From contig JACKAP010000010.1 in the NCBI GenBank assembly GCA_020635015.1, positions 62,001 to 126,000 of the forward strand: 64,000 nt of DNA, given 5' to 3'. Below are positions 9,021 through 17,896 of this stretch, piece by piece. Position numbers and translations under genes: made by a program. Numbering within the stretch: position 1 is the first letter of the stretch; each line of letters opens with the position of its first letter. Below the pieces are notes generated by a model, which worked only from the letters and a program-made list of their open reading frames with translations, was not told the DNA's origin and did no database searches. This DNA comes from Calditrichia bacterium (GTDB taxonomy: Bacteria > Calditrichota > Calditrichia > RBG-13-44-9 > J075).

Positions 9021-10001
9021 CTACAATTTCAACAGATAAAACACCTGACCATTCTCCCCGATCCGGATCGCCGGCGCCGGGAAGTGAATGGCGTTCAGCA
9101 CGGATTTCAGCGACTTCAGGAAGGGTGTATCGCCGGGTAATTTTTCCAGATTATAATCCAGGCCGAGATACCAGGTGCGGTATTTCAATTCCATGTTTCC
9201 CTGGGGAAGATCTCGCGCGCCGTATCCCAGCGCCAGGTTGAGCCAGTCCGGCCAGTAGGGTTTGAGGGAGGCCGGCAGCAACCAGTCGGTATCGGCGCTG
9301 AGCCAGAAGGTCATCCCGTCGTAATCGCCTACCGGATACTCGTAAGCCATGTAATCGAAAAATCCCGGTGTGGTGGCGTAGCGCTCGTTTTGATAATAGC
9401 GGGAAGGAAAGTAACTTATCTTGAACTGAAAATGCCCCAGCACCGGCCAGTATTCCTGAAGCAGCGGGTATCCGGCGCCCAGCACATTCGCCACATAATC
9501 CGGCACGCTGAACCCCCAATCCGCGAACCCGGCGTCAGTAAGCTCGAATGCGGTATAGAGCAGCAGACTGTTGGTCGCGCCGATCCACAGCGATTTCCGG
9601 CGATCGACCCCGGCGTAGCGGAAGAGCGACGCGGTGGCGCGGGTCGCCTGAATATTGGCATAAAAATGCCCGAATTTATCCACCTCCAGCCAATAGTTGT
9701 TAACCCAATCGAATTTGACCCGGAAGCCCTGTTTTTCTCCCGACCACCAGGGCTTGATATGAGCGATGTAGATGCCGGTCATGGCCAGGCCGGTAAAGCC
9801 CGACACCAGGTAGAGCCGCTGCCGGCCGGGCTTTGCCGGCTTCATAGGGTAGCGTGACGTTTTGGAGATGTCCGCATTTTTACGGATCGCCAGCGGATGC
9901 TGTCTCCCTGCCAGAGCCGCACCGGTGTTCAGGGAATCCTGGGCAGGCAGATGGAGGATGCCGAGCAGGAGCAACATGACACATATTTTGTATGGTTTCA
10001 T
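9021..10001 (-). CDS. DUF2279 (YfiM-like) family protein
   Basis: The 326-residue product has an N-terminal signal peptide (MLLLLGILHLPAQ) and a second hydrophobic helix (LVSGFTGLAMTGIYIAHIKPW). The conserved core contains DKFGHFYANIQATR, then a region resembling small helical membrane segments, and the motif DYVANVLGAGYPLLQEYWP. These features match the DUF2279 family of predicted periplasmic or membrane lipoproteins, whose function is unknown. The C-terminal half looks outer-membrane-like (alternating aromatic strands such as FQFKISYFPSRYY). It is followed by the small lipoprotein gene. Confidence 0.72.
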   Translation of the reverse strand: MKPYKICVMLLLLGILHLPAQDSLNTGAALAGRQHPLAIRKNADISKTSRYPMKPAKPGRQRLYLVSGFTGLAMTGIYIAHIKPWWSGEKQGFRVKFDWVNNYWLEVDKFGHFYANIQATRATASLFRYAGVDRRKSLWIGATNSLLLYTAFELTDAGFADWGFSVPDYVANVLGAGYPLLQEYWPVLGHFQFKISYFPSRYYQNERYATTPGFFDYMAYEYPVGDYDGMTFWLSADTDWLLPASLKPYWPDWLNLALGYGARDLPQGNMELKYRTWYLGLDYNLEKLPGDTPFLKSLKSVLNAIHFPAPAIRIGENGQVFYLLKL

Positions 10002-10422
10002 GATCGGTGCTTTCAGTATTTTCCGGTTTATTTATTTGCCATTGAGACACATCAACAGAGTATGATCAGCCTCTGTTGCGGTGTCTATTCAAGGATAATA
10101 ACCAAACGATAAACGGGGTGTGATACCGATACTACATGAATGTGGGGTATTGGGGAGAATATGGCATGACCCCAAATACGGTCATGCCATATTTTTATTT
10201 GGGTGGGTACAGCGTAAGAAACGGGATATCAAGTTGATGCTTTCGATTCTGGCTAAATGTCAACACATCATAGGACTTTTTGGGTTGACTAAAATATATT
10301 GGTTGGGTAATTTCAAAACACCGGAGAAAATATGGCCGCTTTAAAAACTGCACCCAATGCACCTGCCCCGGCGTCTATTGAAGCGGCTGTCAAACGAACA
10401 TCACCCCAAAAAGGATGATACC
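10002..10422. other. Divergent intergenic region, no gene seen
   Basis: This 421-bp stretch separates the divergent DUF2279 and GH97 genes and must hold both promoters. A 74-codon open frame at 10120-10344 has no recognisable product, no good ribosome binding site and overlaps a hairpin, so I do not call it. No promoter boxes could be fixed by eye. Confidence 0.5.
10158..10193. terminator. Hairpin with ATGACC/GGTCAT core
   Basis: A 14-bp perfect stem (AATATGGCATGACC and its complement, 8-nt loop) is followed by TTTATTT on the plus strand. It lies between divergent genes, where a terminator is not expected, so it may end an unseen transcript or act as an attenuator for the downstream GH97 gene. 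Confidence 0.5.
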
Positions 10423-12432
10423 ATGATCCGAAAATTTAATCATTATCTGCCATTGGCTAGCACAGTTTCTCCTCTTATCCTTGTGATAATGCAATTGATA
10501 TCGTTTACCGCCGGTGCTCAAGCGGAAAAGTCGTATGAACTTCGCTCCCCAGACCAGACGGTCAAAGTGAGCGTAACTGCAGACGGCAATATCGCTTACT
10601 CAGTATCGGTTGATGGGCACACTATCATTGAACCATCGCCAATTTCATTAACCCTGAACGACAACAAGGTACTGGGCAAGCATTCGGAAATAACCGACGT
10701 GCAGCGGACTTCGATCCAGCAGGAAATCCGGCCGGTCGTCGCGGAGAAATTTGCGGTCATCAACGACCATTGTAACGAAATGAGGCTTATCTGCAAAGGC
10801 GGGTATGCGGTTGTCTTCCGGGCGTATGACAACGGCGTGGCCTACCGCTTCGTCACCCACCTGGAGCGGGAGATAACCATCGTCTCCGAGCAGGCAAGCT
10901 TCAATTTTGCCGGAAACAGCGAGATTTATTTCCCGGAAGAGGAAAGTTTTTTTTCCCATAACGAACGCACCTACCTCCACCTGAAGCTTGACACCCTCGC
11001 TGCCGGCCGCCTGGCCAGCCTGCCCCTGCTGGTGGCCACCGGCGCGGGACCGAAGGTGCTGATTGCCGAGAGCGCCCTGCGGGATTATCCCGGCATGTGG
11101 ATCAAAACCGGCGGCGGCAGCTCCCTCAACGGGGCTTTTCCTCCCTACCCCCTGGAAAGCCGGCTCCGGCCCAACTCCGACCGGAATATGCCGGTGACCC
11201 AATCCGCCGACTTCATCGCCCGCACTGCCGGGAAACGCAGCTTCCCCTGGCGCATTCTGGCGATTGCCAAAAGCGACCGGGATCTACTGACCAATCAGCT
11301 GGTCTACCAGCTCGCCGAACCGCTGGCATTGAAAGATCCCTCCTGGATCAAACCGGGCAAGGTGGCCTGGGACTGGTGGAATGCCAACAACATCTACGGG
11401 GTCGATTTCCGGGCGGGGGTGAATACCGAAACGTATCGCTACTACATCGATTTTGCCGCGAAACTGGGGATTGAGTATGTGATTCTCGATGAAGGCTGGT
11501 ATGAACTGGGCGACCTGCTTGATGTGGTTCCGGAGATGGACCTGGAAGCGCTGACTGCCTATGGCCGGGAAAAGCAGGTCGGGATCATCCTCTGGGTAGT
11601 CTGGAAAACCCTCGACGACCAGTTAGAGGCGGCGTTGGATCAGTTTGTGAAGTGGGGGGTGGCCGGTATCAAGGTAGATTTTATGCAGCGGGATGATCAG
11701 GAAATGGTCAATTTTTATTGGAAAATCGCGGCGGAAGCGGCGAAGCGCAAAATGCTGGTGGATTTCCACGGCGCTTACAAGCCGAGCGGGCTGCGCCGCA
11801 CCTATCCGAATGTGATTACCCGGGAAGGAGTCAAAGGCCTGGAGTGGAACAAATGGAGCGAAGACATCACCCCGAGCCACAACCTGACCCTGCCGTTCAT
11901 CCGCATGGTTCCCGGCCCGATGGATTATACGCCCGGCGCCGTGATCAATGCCCAGCCGGATCATTTCCGGGTAATTTTCAACCGCCCGATGAGCATGACC
12001 ACCCGGGCACAGCAGGTGGCGATGTACGTGGTTTATGAAAGTCCCCTGCAGATGATGGCCGACAATCCATCAAATTATCTCAAGGAATTGGAATGCGCAA
12101 AGTTTATCGCGGCTGTTCCCACCACCTGGGATGACACCCGGGTGCTGGAAGCGGCGCTGGGCGAATACCTGGTGCTGGCCCGCAAGCATGGGGATGAGTG
12201 GTTTCTCGGCGCCATGACCAATGAGAGCGGTCGGGAATTCACCCTCGGTCTTTCTTTCCTGGAAGCGGGCGTCTATGATGCGGAAATGATTGAGGACGGC
12301 ATCAACGCCGACCGCTATGCCGGCGATTACCGGCGGGTGACGCTGACCATCACCCGGGGCGATAGCATCACCATCCGGCTGGCCCCGGGCGGGGGGTGGG
12401 CGGCGCATTTAAAGCCGCAGGAGGGAAAGTAA
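10423..12432 (+). CDS. Glycoside hydrolase family 97 (alpha-glycosidase), retaining type
   Basis: The ATG at 10423 is chosen for the AAAGGATG upstream and the signal peptide that follows; the product has 669 residues. The N-terminal beta-sandwich begins YELRSPDQTVKVSV, the central TIM barrel has WDWWNANNIYGVDFRAG and YVILDEGWY, and a C-terminal all-beta domain follows, as in GH97. The motif GIKVDFM supplies Asp419, the position used as nucleophile in retaining GH97 members such as BtGal97A; inverting SusB-type enzymes carry Gly there. The segment REGVKGLEWNKW holds the candidate general-acid glutamates. It should release galactose or glucose from alpha-linked oligosaccharides in the periplasm. 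No SusC/SusD neighbours are present, so it is not in a classical utilization locus. Confidence 0.92.
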   Translation: MIRKFNHYLPLASTVSPLILVIMQLISFTAGAQAEKSYELRSPDQTVKVSVTADGNIAYSVSVDGHTIIEPSPISLTLNDNKVLGKHSEITDVQRTSIQQEIRPVVAEKFAVINDHCNEMRLICKGGYAVVFRAYDNGVAYRFVTHLEREITIVSEQASFNFAGNSEIYFPEEESFFSHNERTYLHLKLDTLAAGRLASLPLLVATGAGPKVLIAESALRDYPGMWIKTGGGSSLNGAFPPYPLESRLRPNSDRNMPVTQSADFIARTAGKRSFPWRILAIAKSDRDLLTNQLVYQLAEPLALKDPSWIKPGKVAWDWWNANNIYGVDFRAGVNTETYRYYIDFAAKLGIEYVILDEGWYELGDLLDVVPEMDLEALTAYGREKQVGIILWVVWKTLDDQLEAALDQFVKWGVAGIKVDFMQRDDQEMVNFYWKIAAEAAKRKMLVDFHGAYKPSGLRRTYPNVITREGVKGLEWNKWSEDITPSHNLTLPFIRMVPGPMDYTPGAVINAQPDHFRVIFNRPMSMTTRAQQVAMYVVYESPLQMMADNPSNYLKELECAKFIAAVPTTWDDTRVLEAALGEYLVLARKHGDEWFLGAMTNESGREFTLGLSFLEAGVYDAEMIEDGINADRYAGDYRRVTLTITRGDSITIRLAPGGGWAAHLKPQEGK

Positions 12433-12729
12433 AATACGTGGAACTCGCATATTTATGCCGCCAATTCGGATCAGGGCCGTTCGCCGCAAGCGAATATATT
12501 TTTAATATTGCATTTCTTATCCCAAACGCCTACCTTCATCCTATCCTCGAAAAAAACAAACATTTTAAGCCCGGCATAAACTTGTCTTTTAAGCCGGTCA
12601 ACCATTGAGTCTGTTCACGTTTCCCATCCAATGGGCAAAACGGCGACGTACTCAATGGCGGCGATTTGCCGCGCCTGATTGAAATTGATAAGGCGGGATA
12701 TCACTCACCCCATAGCCTCAGGAGGGTTT
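12433..12729. other. Intergenic region upstream of the esterase
   Basis: About 300 bp with no convincing gene, tRNA or terminator. It is AT-rich around 12497-12575 and ends with the strong AGGAGGG ribosome binding site of the esterase gene. Confidence 0.5.
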
Positions 12730-14022
12730 ATGTTCAAAAAATGTATCATAACTGCCATCACTGTTGCGCTGATGTTTTCCGCTGCTGCCGCCCAGACCGG
12801 GGGACGGATTGAAACACACACTTTCTATTCCCAGACCCTGGAGGTTACCAAAAATTATATCGTGTATTTGCCGGAAGGGTACGATTCCAGCACCGCGCGT
12901 TACCCGTCGGTATATTTCCTGCGGCTGCACGAAAATGAGTGGTTCAACAACAGCTTACCCGGCCGCAATGGCTCCAGTTTGAAACATGTGCTTGATACGT
13001 TGATCACCAATGGTGTTATTGGGAAAATGATCATCGTCGGCCCCAGCACCGGCAGCAACAATGGCCTGGTCTCGGGAGCGGTCAACATGCTCAGCCCCAA
13101 TCTAACCACGGCCACCGGGATCGGCACCGGAAAGTTCGAAGACTATCTCATCCATGACCTGATCACCCATATCGACGCCACCTATCGCACCATCCCCGAT
13201 CCGGCGCACCGGGGGGTTGACGGCTTCTCGCTGGGCGGTTACTCGTCGACGGTGATCAGCTTCCGAAATCCGGGGATCTTCCGTTCCGTCGGCAGTTATG
13301 ACGGCACCATCATGTGGTATAATCTGGATGACCCGGGAATTTCCGGCAATGATCCGGATGATCCGATATGGATGAGTGCACAGTATAATGGTATCATCGG
13401 CCCGCTGTTCGGCATTCCCCGGGATGTCGGCTACATGCTGCAGCACAGCGCCATCAATGTACTGGTGGAGGCGAGTCCCTCCCGGCTCGACAGCATCCGT
13501 GCGATGAAGTTTCACATCCACGCCGGCGCCTCAACCGCGGTTACAAATTTGTTGAGAAATATACAACTGCTCGATTCCATGGCCGCCAAAGGAATTTATA
13601 ACTCTTTCGAAAACGTGGTGCTGGCTCCGAATGCGATCCATGATTACGGGTTTGCCGACCTGCACGCCAGCCTATCCCTGGTCAAGCACTGGGAAGTTCT
13701 CCAGCCGCCGGCGTCGATCGAGGAACGGCCGGTCCATCTTCCGCTGGCAGGGGAATTACATCAAAACTATCCCAATCCCTTCAATCCTTCCACGGTTATC
13801 GGGTACCGCCTGGAAAAAGCCGGTGATGTACAGTTAAGTATCTATAACCTGTTAGGCCAACATGTCATTAACCTGGTGGCAGCCCGCCAACCGGCCGGCA
13901 GATACCGGGTCGAATGGAACGGTAAGGATGCGCACGGCCGGCCGGTGCCCAGCGGAATTTATTTCTACCGCCTCACGGCCGGGGAGCTCTCTCAAACCAG
14001 GCGGATGTTACTGCTGCGGTAA
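12730..14022 (+). CDS. Secreted esterase (esterase D/feruloyl-esterase-like) with T9SS sorting domain
   Basis: The start at 12730 follows AGGAGGG by 6 nt and opens a signal peptide (FKKCIITAITVALMFSAAAAQ). The alpha/beta-hydrolase domain resembles the esterase D/XynZ family: YIVYLPEGYDS, a nucleophile elbow GFSLGG with Ser167, and a C-terminal His candidate in NAIHDYGF. It probably hydrolyses carboxylic esters, for example acyl or feruloyl groups on polysaccharides; the substrate cannot be read from the sequence. A linker leads to a complete sorting domain (LHQNYPNPFNPSTVIGYRL to RRMLLLR), so it is predicted T9SS cargo. The neighbouring GH97 gene suggests shared polysaccharide use, which is inference. 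Confidence 0.87.
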   Translation: MFKKCIITAITVALMFSAAAAQTGGRIETHTFYSQTLEVTKNYIVYLPEGYDSSTARYPSVYFLRLHENEWFNNSLPGRNGSSLKHVLDTLITNGVIGKMIIVGPSTGSNNGLVSGAVNMLSPNLTTATGIGTGKFEDYLIHDLITHIDATYRTIPDPAHRGVDGFSLGGYSSTVISFRNPGIFRSVGSYDGTIMWYNLDDPGISGNDPDDPIWMSAQYNGIIGPLFGIPRDVGYMLQHSAINVLVEASPSRLDSIRAMKFHIHAGASTAVTNLLRNIQLLDSMAAKGIYNSFENVVLAPNAIHDYGFADLHASLSLVKHWEVLQPPASIEERPVHLPLAGELHQNYPNPFNPSTVIGYRLEKAGDVQLSIYNLLGQHVINLVAARQPAGRYRVEWNGKDAHGRPVPSGIYFYRLTAGELSQTRRMLLLR

Positions 14023-14127
14023 GATCTGCGTCCCAACAGGTATCATCAGATATGCAAAAACGCATTTGCCGCTTCAGCGGCTCAAAGCCAATCATACCTA
14101 TCAAACAAAATTTAAGGAGGGTTTTCG

Positions 14128-14361
14128 ATGATATGGACATTGGTGAAGCGTTTAGATCGTGTATTTACCGTTTTGACGATCTATAATTTGCTGGGGCAGG
14201 AAGTGCGTACGCTGGTAAATGGTCGCCAGGCGCCGGGGCAGTATGATGTGCGCTGGGATGGCCGCGACCGTAGCGGACGGCGGGTAAATTCCGGGATGTA
14301 CCTCTACCGGCTGAAGACCGGCAGCCGGAGTGAAAGCCGGAAGATGCTGTTGCTGCGCTAA
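14128..14361 (+). pseudogene. Orphan T9SS sorting-domain fragment with its own start signals
   Basis: A clean ribosome binding site AAGGAGGG and ATG precede a 77-codon frame that is little more than the last two thirds of a type A sorting domain (LTIYNLLGQEVRTLV to SRKMLLLR). The NYPNPFNP strand, any cargo domain and any signal peptide are missing. The simplest reading is an internal deletion that joined the 5' end of a cargo gene to its 3' end. Its match to the tail of the esterase just upstream (IYNLLGQ, GxYxxxWxGxD) also allows a partial tandem duplication. A functional micro-protein is less likely because nothing would export it. Confidence 0.65.
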
Positions 14362-14418
14362 CGGCAGCCGGGATCAAAGCGGCAGTGCGTGAAAAAATTG
14401 AGGTTTTGAGGGTTTTTT

Positions 14419-14456
14419 CCTTTGTAGCGACACTATGAATAGTGTCGCTACAAAGG
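14419..14456. terminator. 17-bp perfect hairpin
   Basis: CCTTTGTAGCGACACTA pairs perfectly with TAGTGTCGCTACAAAGG around loop TGAA. It lies 57 nt after the sorting-domain fragment and ahead of the haloperoxidase gene. There is a T-run before it on the plus strand but none after, so on the plus strand it resembles a REP-like hairpin more than a classical terminator. Confidence 0.55.
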
Positions 14457-14628
14457 GAGTATCTACCCAAATACGTTGGTTTCGGTTCTCTGAGAGCGTG
14501 TTTGAAAAGCTGTGGCAACAACTGCCCCAAAACAACCTATCCCGATAATTTCTCCCTGAAATATCATTTTTTTTCCGGCAGAAAATCGTTATGTTATATG
14601 GACTAACGATATCATTTACGAGGCTTTA

Positions 14629-16833
14629 ATGAAACCAAGAATCTTATCCTCGTTGTTTCTGCTGCTAACCTTCACCGCAATCCCGCTCTTTTCCTCCCCC
14701 CCGGACCACTCCGTCGCCCGCAAGTGGAACGAGGTGCTGCTGGAGTGCATCCGCAACGACTATGCCCGGCCGACGGTGCATGGGCGCAATCTCTTTCATA
14801 CTTCGATTGCGATGTACGACGCCTGGGCGGCGTACGACGCCACCGCCCAGACCTTCCTGCTCGGCAATACCGTCGGTAATTTTTTCTGCCCCTTCGAGGG
14901 GGTTCCGGAGCCGGACAATATCCAGACCGCCCGGGAAGAAGCCCTCAGCTACGCCTGCTACCGGCTGCTGCGGGCGCGCTTCGATGAATCCCCCGGCGCG
15001 GAAGCATCCCTGAACCTGATCGACTCGCTGTTCTACGCCCTGGATTACGATCCCGCCCTGGTGGAGACCGACTACAGCGGCGGCGATCCCGCCCGGCTGG
15101 GAAATTATCTGGCCGGCAGGATCCTGGCCTTCGGCCTGCAGGATGGGTCGAACGAGCAGGACCATTACGAAAACCAGTTTTACGAGCCGATCAACCCCCC
15201 GCTGATCCCGATCGTGCCGGGCAATCCGGATATCATTGATCCCAACCGCTGGCAGCCCCTCACCCTCGACGTGTTCATCGATCAATCCGGCAATGTCATC
15301 CCGATCAGCACCCCGAATTTTCTCAGCCCGGAATGGGGCATCGTGACCCCTTTTGCTCTCGGGGCCAACGACCTGACCATTTACGAGCGCTACGGCCATG
15401 CCTATTGGGTCTACCGCGATCCCGGCGCGCCGCCTTACCTGGAGCCGCTGGTGGGCGGAGGCCTCAGCGAGGAATACAAATGGGGGTTCTCCCTGGTGGC
15501 GATCTGGTCTGCCCACCTCGATCCCGCCGATGGGGTGATGTGGGACATCTCCCCCGGCGCGCTCGGCAATAACCCGGCGCTTCCCCAGAGCATCCCGGAA
15601 TATCGCGATTTTTACGATCTGCTGGAGGGCGGCGATCCCGGCCGGGGGCGTTCCATCAATCCCTATACCGGCCAGCCGTATGCCCCGCAGATCGTACCGC
15701 GTGGCGATTACGCCCGGGTGCTGGCAGAGTTCTGGGCCGACGGGCCCGATTCGGAAACCCCTCCGGGACACTGGTTCACCATCCTGAATTATGTCAACGA
15801 TCACCCCTTGCTGCAAAAACGTTTCCGCGGCCAGGGCCCGCTGCTGGAGGACCTGGAGTGGGATGTAAAAGCCTATTTCGCCCTTGCCGGGGCGGTGCAT
15901 GATGCGGCGGTTGCATCCTGGGGCATCAAGGGGTGGTACGACTACCTGCGCCCGATATCCGCAATCCGCCTGATGGCCGACCTGGGGCAGGGGAGCAATC
16001 CAGCCCTGCCCAACTATCACCCCGGCGGCATTCCCCTGGTGCCGGGATATATCGAGCAGGTGCAGGCGGGGGACAGCCTCGCCGGGGAGAACGGAGAGAA
16101 CATCGGCAAGATTAAACTTTTCGCCTGGCGCGGTCCGGATTATATCGAATTCCCGGAAATCGAAATGGCCGGGGTGGGCTGGATCCTGGCGGAGAACTGG
16201 TGGCCCTACCAACGTCCTACCTTCGTCACCCCGCCTTTCGCCGGCTACATCTCCGGGCATTCCACCTTCTCCCGGGCGGCGGCGGAAGTGCTGACCTTAC
16301 TGACCGGCGACGAATACTTCCCCGGCGGGATGGGCGAATTCCACGCCCCGCAAAATGAATTTCTGGTGTTCGAGGAGGGTCCCAGCATGGATGTGACTTT
16401 GCAGTGGGCCACCTATCGCGACGCCTCGGACCAGACCAGTCTCTCGCGCATCTGGGGCGGCATTCACCCCCCGGCAGACGACATCCCCGGGCGGCGTATC
16501 GGCATAAAGATCGGGACCGCCGCCTTCGAGAAAGCCGAACGGTATTTCACCGGGACCGCCGACCTGGATCAGACCCCCGCGGCAGTTAAGCTCTATCCCA
16601 ACCCCTGCCGCACCGGCGATCGCCTGACGGCAGAGGTCAATCACCCCACCGACGGACTGCGCGTGGTTCTCTACAATATTTTGGGCGAAAGGATCCCCCT
16701 CGCCCCGGCCCAGTTACAAATTAGCCCCGGCTACTTCCAACTCGACGGCGGCAACCTTCCCCCCGGCATCTACCTGCTGCACATGCGGGGTGTAGGGTGG
16801 GAAGCGTTTGAGAAAGTCGTTATGTTGCGATAA
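14629..16833 (+). CDS. Vanadium-dependent haloperoxidase/PAP2-superfamily protein with T9SS sorting domain
   Basis: The 734-residue product has a signal peptide (ILSSLFLLLTFTAIPLFSS) and a large alpha-helical domain of vanadium haloperoxidase type. Diagnostic motifs are PPFAGYISGHSTFS (SGH at 542-544) and LSRIWGGIHPPADD (Arg607, His613), the oxyanion-binding and catalytic residues of the VHPO/acid phosphatase superfamily; an upstream KWNEVLLECI start is also usual for secreted bacterial members. It may oxidise halides with peroxide or act as a phosphatase; the two cannot be told apart by reading alone. The C-terminal ~85 residues (KLYPNPCRTGD to EKVVMLR) are a divergent sorting domain, so it is predicted T9SS cargo. 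Confidence 0.87.
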   Translation: MKPRILSSLFLLLTFTAIPLFSSPPDHSVARKWNEVLLECIRNDYARPTVHGRNLFHTSIAMYDAWAAYDATAQTFLLGNTVGNFFCPFEGVPEPDNIQTAREEALSYACYRLLRARFDESPGAEASLNLIDSLFYALDYDPALVETDYSGGDPARLGNYLAGRILAFGLQDGSNEQDHYENQFYEPINPPLIPIVPGNPDIIDPNRWQPLTLDVFIDQSGNVIPISTPNFLSPEWGIVTPFALGANDLTIYERYGHAYWVYRDPGAPPYLEPLVGGGLSEEYKWGFSLVAIWSAHLDPADGVMWDISPGALGNNPALPQSIPEYRDFYDLLEGGDPGRGRSINPYTGQPYAPQIVPRGDYARVLAEFWADGPDSETPPGHWFTILNYVNDHPLLQKRFRGQGPLLEDLEWDVKAYFALAGAVHDAAVASWGIKGWYDYLRPISAIRLMADLGQGSNPALPNYHPGGIPLVPGYIEQVQAGDSLAGENGENIGKIKLFAWRGPDYIEFPEIEMAGVGWILAENWWPYQRPTFVTPPFAGYISGHSTFSRAAAEVLTLLTGDEYFPGGMGEFHAPQNEFLVFEEGPSMDVTLQWATYRDASDQTSLSRIWGGIHPPADDIPGRRIGIKIGTAAFEKAERYFTGTADLDQTPAAVKLYPNPCRTGDRLTAEVNHPTDGLRVVLYNILGERIPLAPAQLQISPGYFQLDGGNLPPGIYLLHMRGVGWEAFEKVVMLR

Positions 16834-16858
16834 GGAGTTGATGGGTTAAGACAACGCA

Positions 16859-16888
16859 TGTAGGGGCGGATCGCGACCCGCCCCTACA
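16859..16888. terminator. Palindrome between convergent genes (GGGGCG/CGCCCC type)
   Basis: TGTAGGGGCGG and CCGCCCCTACA form an 11-bp perfect stem with loop ATCGCGAC between the convergent haloperoxidase gene and the pseudogene. Flanking GTTGATGGG/CCCATCAAC sequences extend the symmetry. Related cores occur at 60041-60068 and inside the MITE-like elements. Confidence 0.6.
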
Positions 16889-16941
16889 CCTCCCATCAAC
16901 CCATTAACCAGTAACTCTCTTTGTAACGATCACACAACCCC

Positions 16942-17547
16942 TCACAACGCCGCCGGGAGGATATAGTCATTCACCATCCGGTAAAACATCCCGCCGTCAC
17001 CCGTTTCATAGGAACCGCCGGTGATCACCACTACCATCTCCAGGGATGGGAATACGACGATATACTGCCCGCCCCATCCGGCAGCGAAGTAGAATGGGGT
17101 ATTGCCGCGCGGAAAGGTGCCCAGCCACCATTGGTAGCCATATCCGCTGATTATCCCCGGGAAAAAGTTTTCCGATGCCGGCACCGCGATGGTCTCCCGG
17201 GTAGAAGCTTCCACCCATTCCGGGGAGATAACCGGTTCGTCATTCCACACGCCATGCTGCAGATAGAGCTGCCCGAACTTCGCCATGTCGCGGGGGCGGA
17301 GGTAAAGGCCCCCGGAGGCAAAGGCGACCTGGTAGGTCAGCATCTCACATTGGTAATCCGTAATGCCCAGGGGCGCAAAAAGATATAGCTCGGCGAAGGT
17401 GCGGTAAGCGGTTTTCTAATCATCGGGATCATCCGCCGGGGTATAATTGTATTGGCTATCCGGGGGGGTGCTGTTCTGACAGCCGACTGCCAGGGTCAGC
17501 ATCGCAAGTGTTATCCAAATACCGATGTAACGTTGAAGTGCTGTCAT
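16942..17547 (-). pseudogene. Class C beta-lactamase-like serine hydrolase, collapsed pseudogene
   Basis: From the ATG at 17547 (SD GGAGGAGTGACCC) a lipoprotein signal peptide is encoded (MTALQRYIG to lipobox AVGC), then SQYNYTPADDPDD and an in-frame TAG at 17416-17418. The same frame resumes with FAELYLFAPLGITDYQ and continues to a well-kept beta-lactamase/6-aminohexanoate-hydrolase-like C-terminal part (GGLYLRPRDMAKFGQLYLQHG, GYGYQWWLG, AGWGGQYIVVFP). The middle of the family, including the SxxK nucleophile and YxN motif, is missing, so a deletion of roughly two hundred codons plus a stop has inactivated it. It converges with the haloperoxidase gene. Confidence 0.82.
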
Positions 17548-17896
17548 GGGTCACTCCTCCGTTTTGTATATCGTGTTAATACGAGAGCACTTGATGAAGG
17601 ATGCCGTTGATAAAAATCCTTGAATATGAAGCGGGATTGTGATATTCTATTCAGATGACGTGCCACAGTTACCTGCGCCGAAGGCGCAAAACCCCCTTCC
17701 GGTATCCGGAGTACCGCCCCGGGAACGTGCCGGCGGCGGCTCCTTCCACCATGTGCGGTCGAAGGGGGCACGACCGGGGAAATAACCTCCGGGACAAAAG
17801 CAGGGGTGGACATACCCCCGGGGTTGTGGTTCCCTTCCAGGGAAAAAGAAACAATCCCTTTCAAACGTTGCTAACCTAATTGCGAAAAGGAGTATC
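17548..17896. other. Gene-free structured GC-rich stretch
   Basis: No coding region is supported. The middle (about 17670-17860) is GC-rich with many short inverted repeats (GCGCCGAAGGCGC, CCCCGGGG, GGGAAAA near CCCTTTC), and overlapping open frames on both strands look like composition artefacts. The right end carries the AAAGGAG ribosome binding site of the next gene. Confidence 0.45.

Noticed and set aside
10120..10344. 74-codon open frame upstream of GH97
   Set aside because: No good ribosome binding site, no recognisable domain, and it contains the 10158 hairpin.
12433..12729. Riboswitch (GEMM-like) before the esterase
   Set aside because: Some GGGCAAAACGG-like sequence is present but I could not build the conserved paired helices or tetraloop/receptor.
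14665..16260. 531-codon open frame antisense to the haloperoxidase gene
   Set aside because: The plus strand carries clear family motifs, and long antisense frames are expected in GC-rich genes; the antisense product has no recognisable motif or ribosome binding site.
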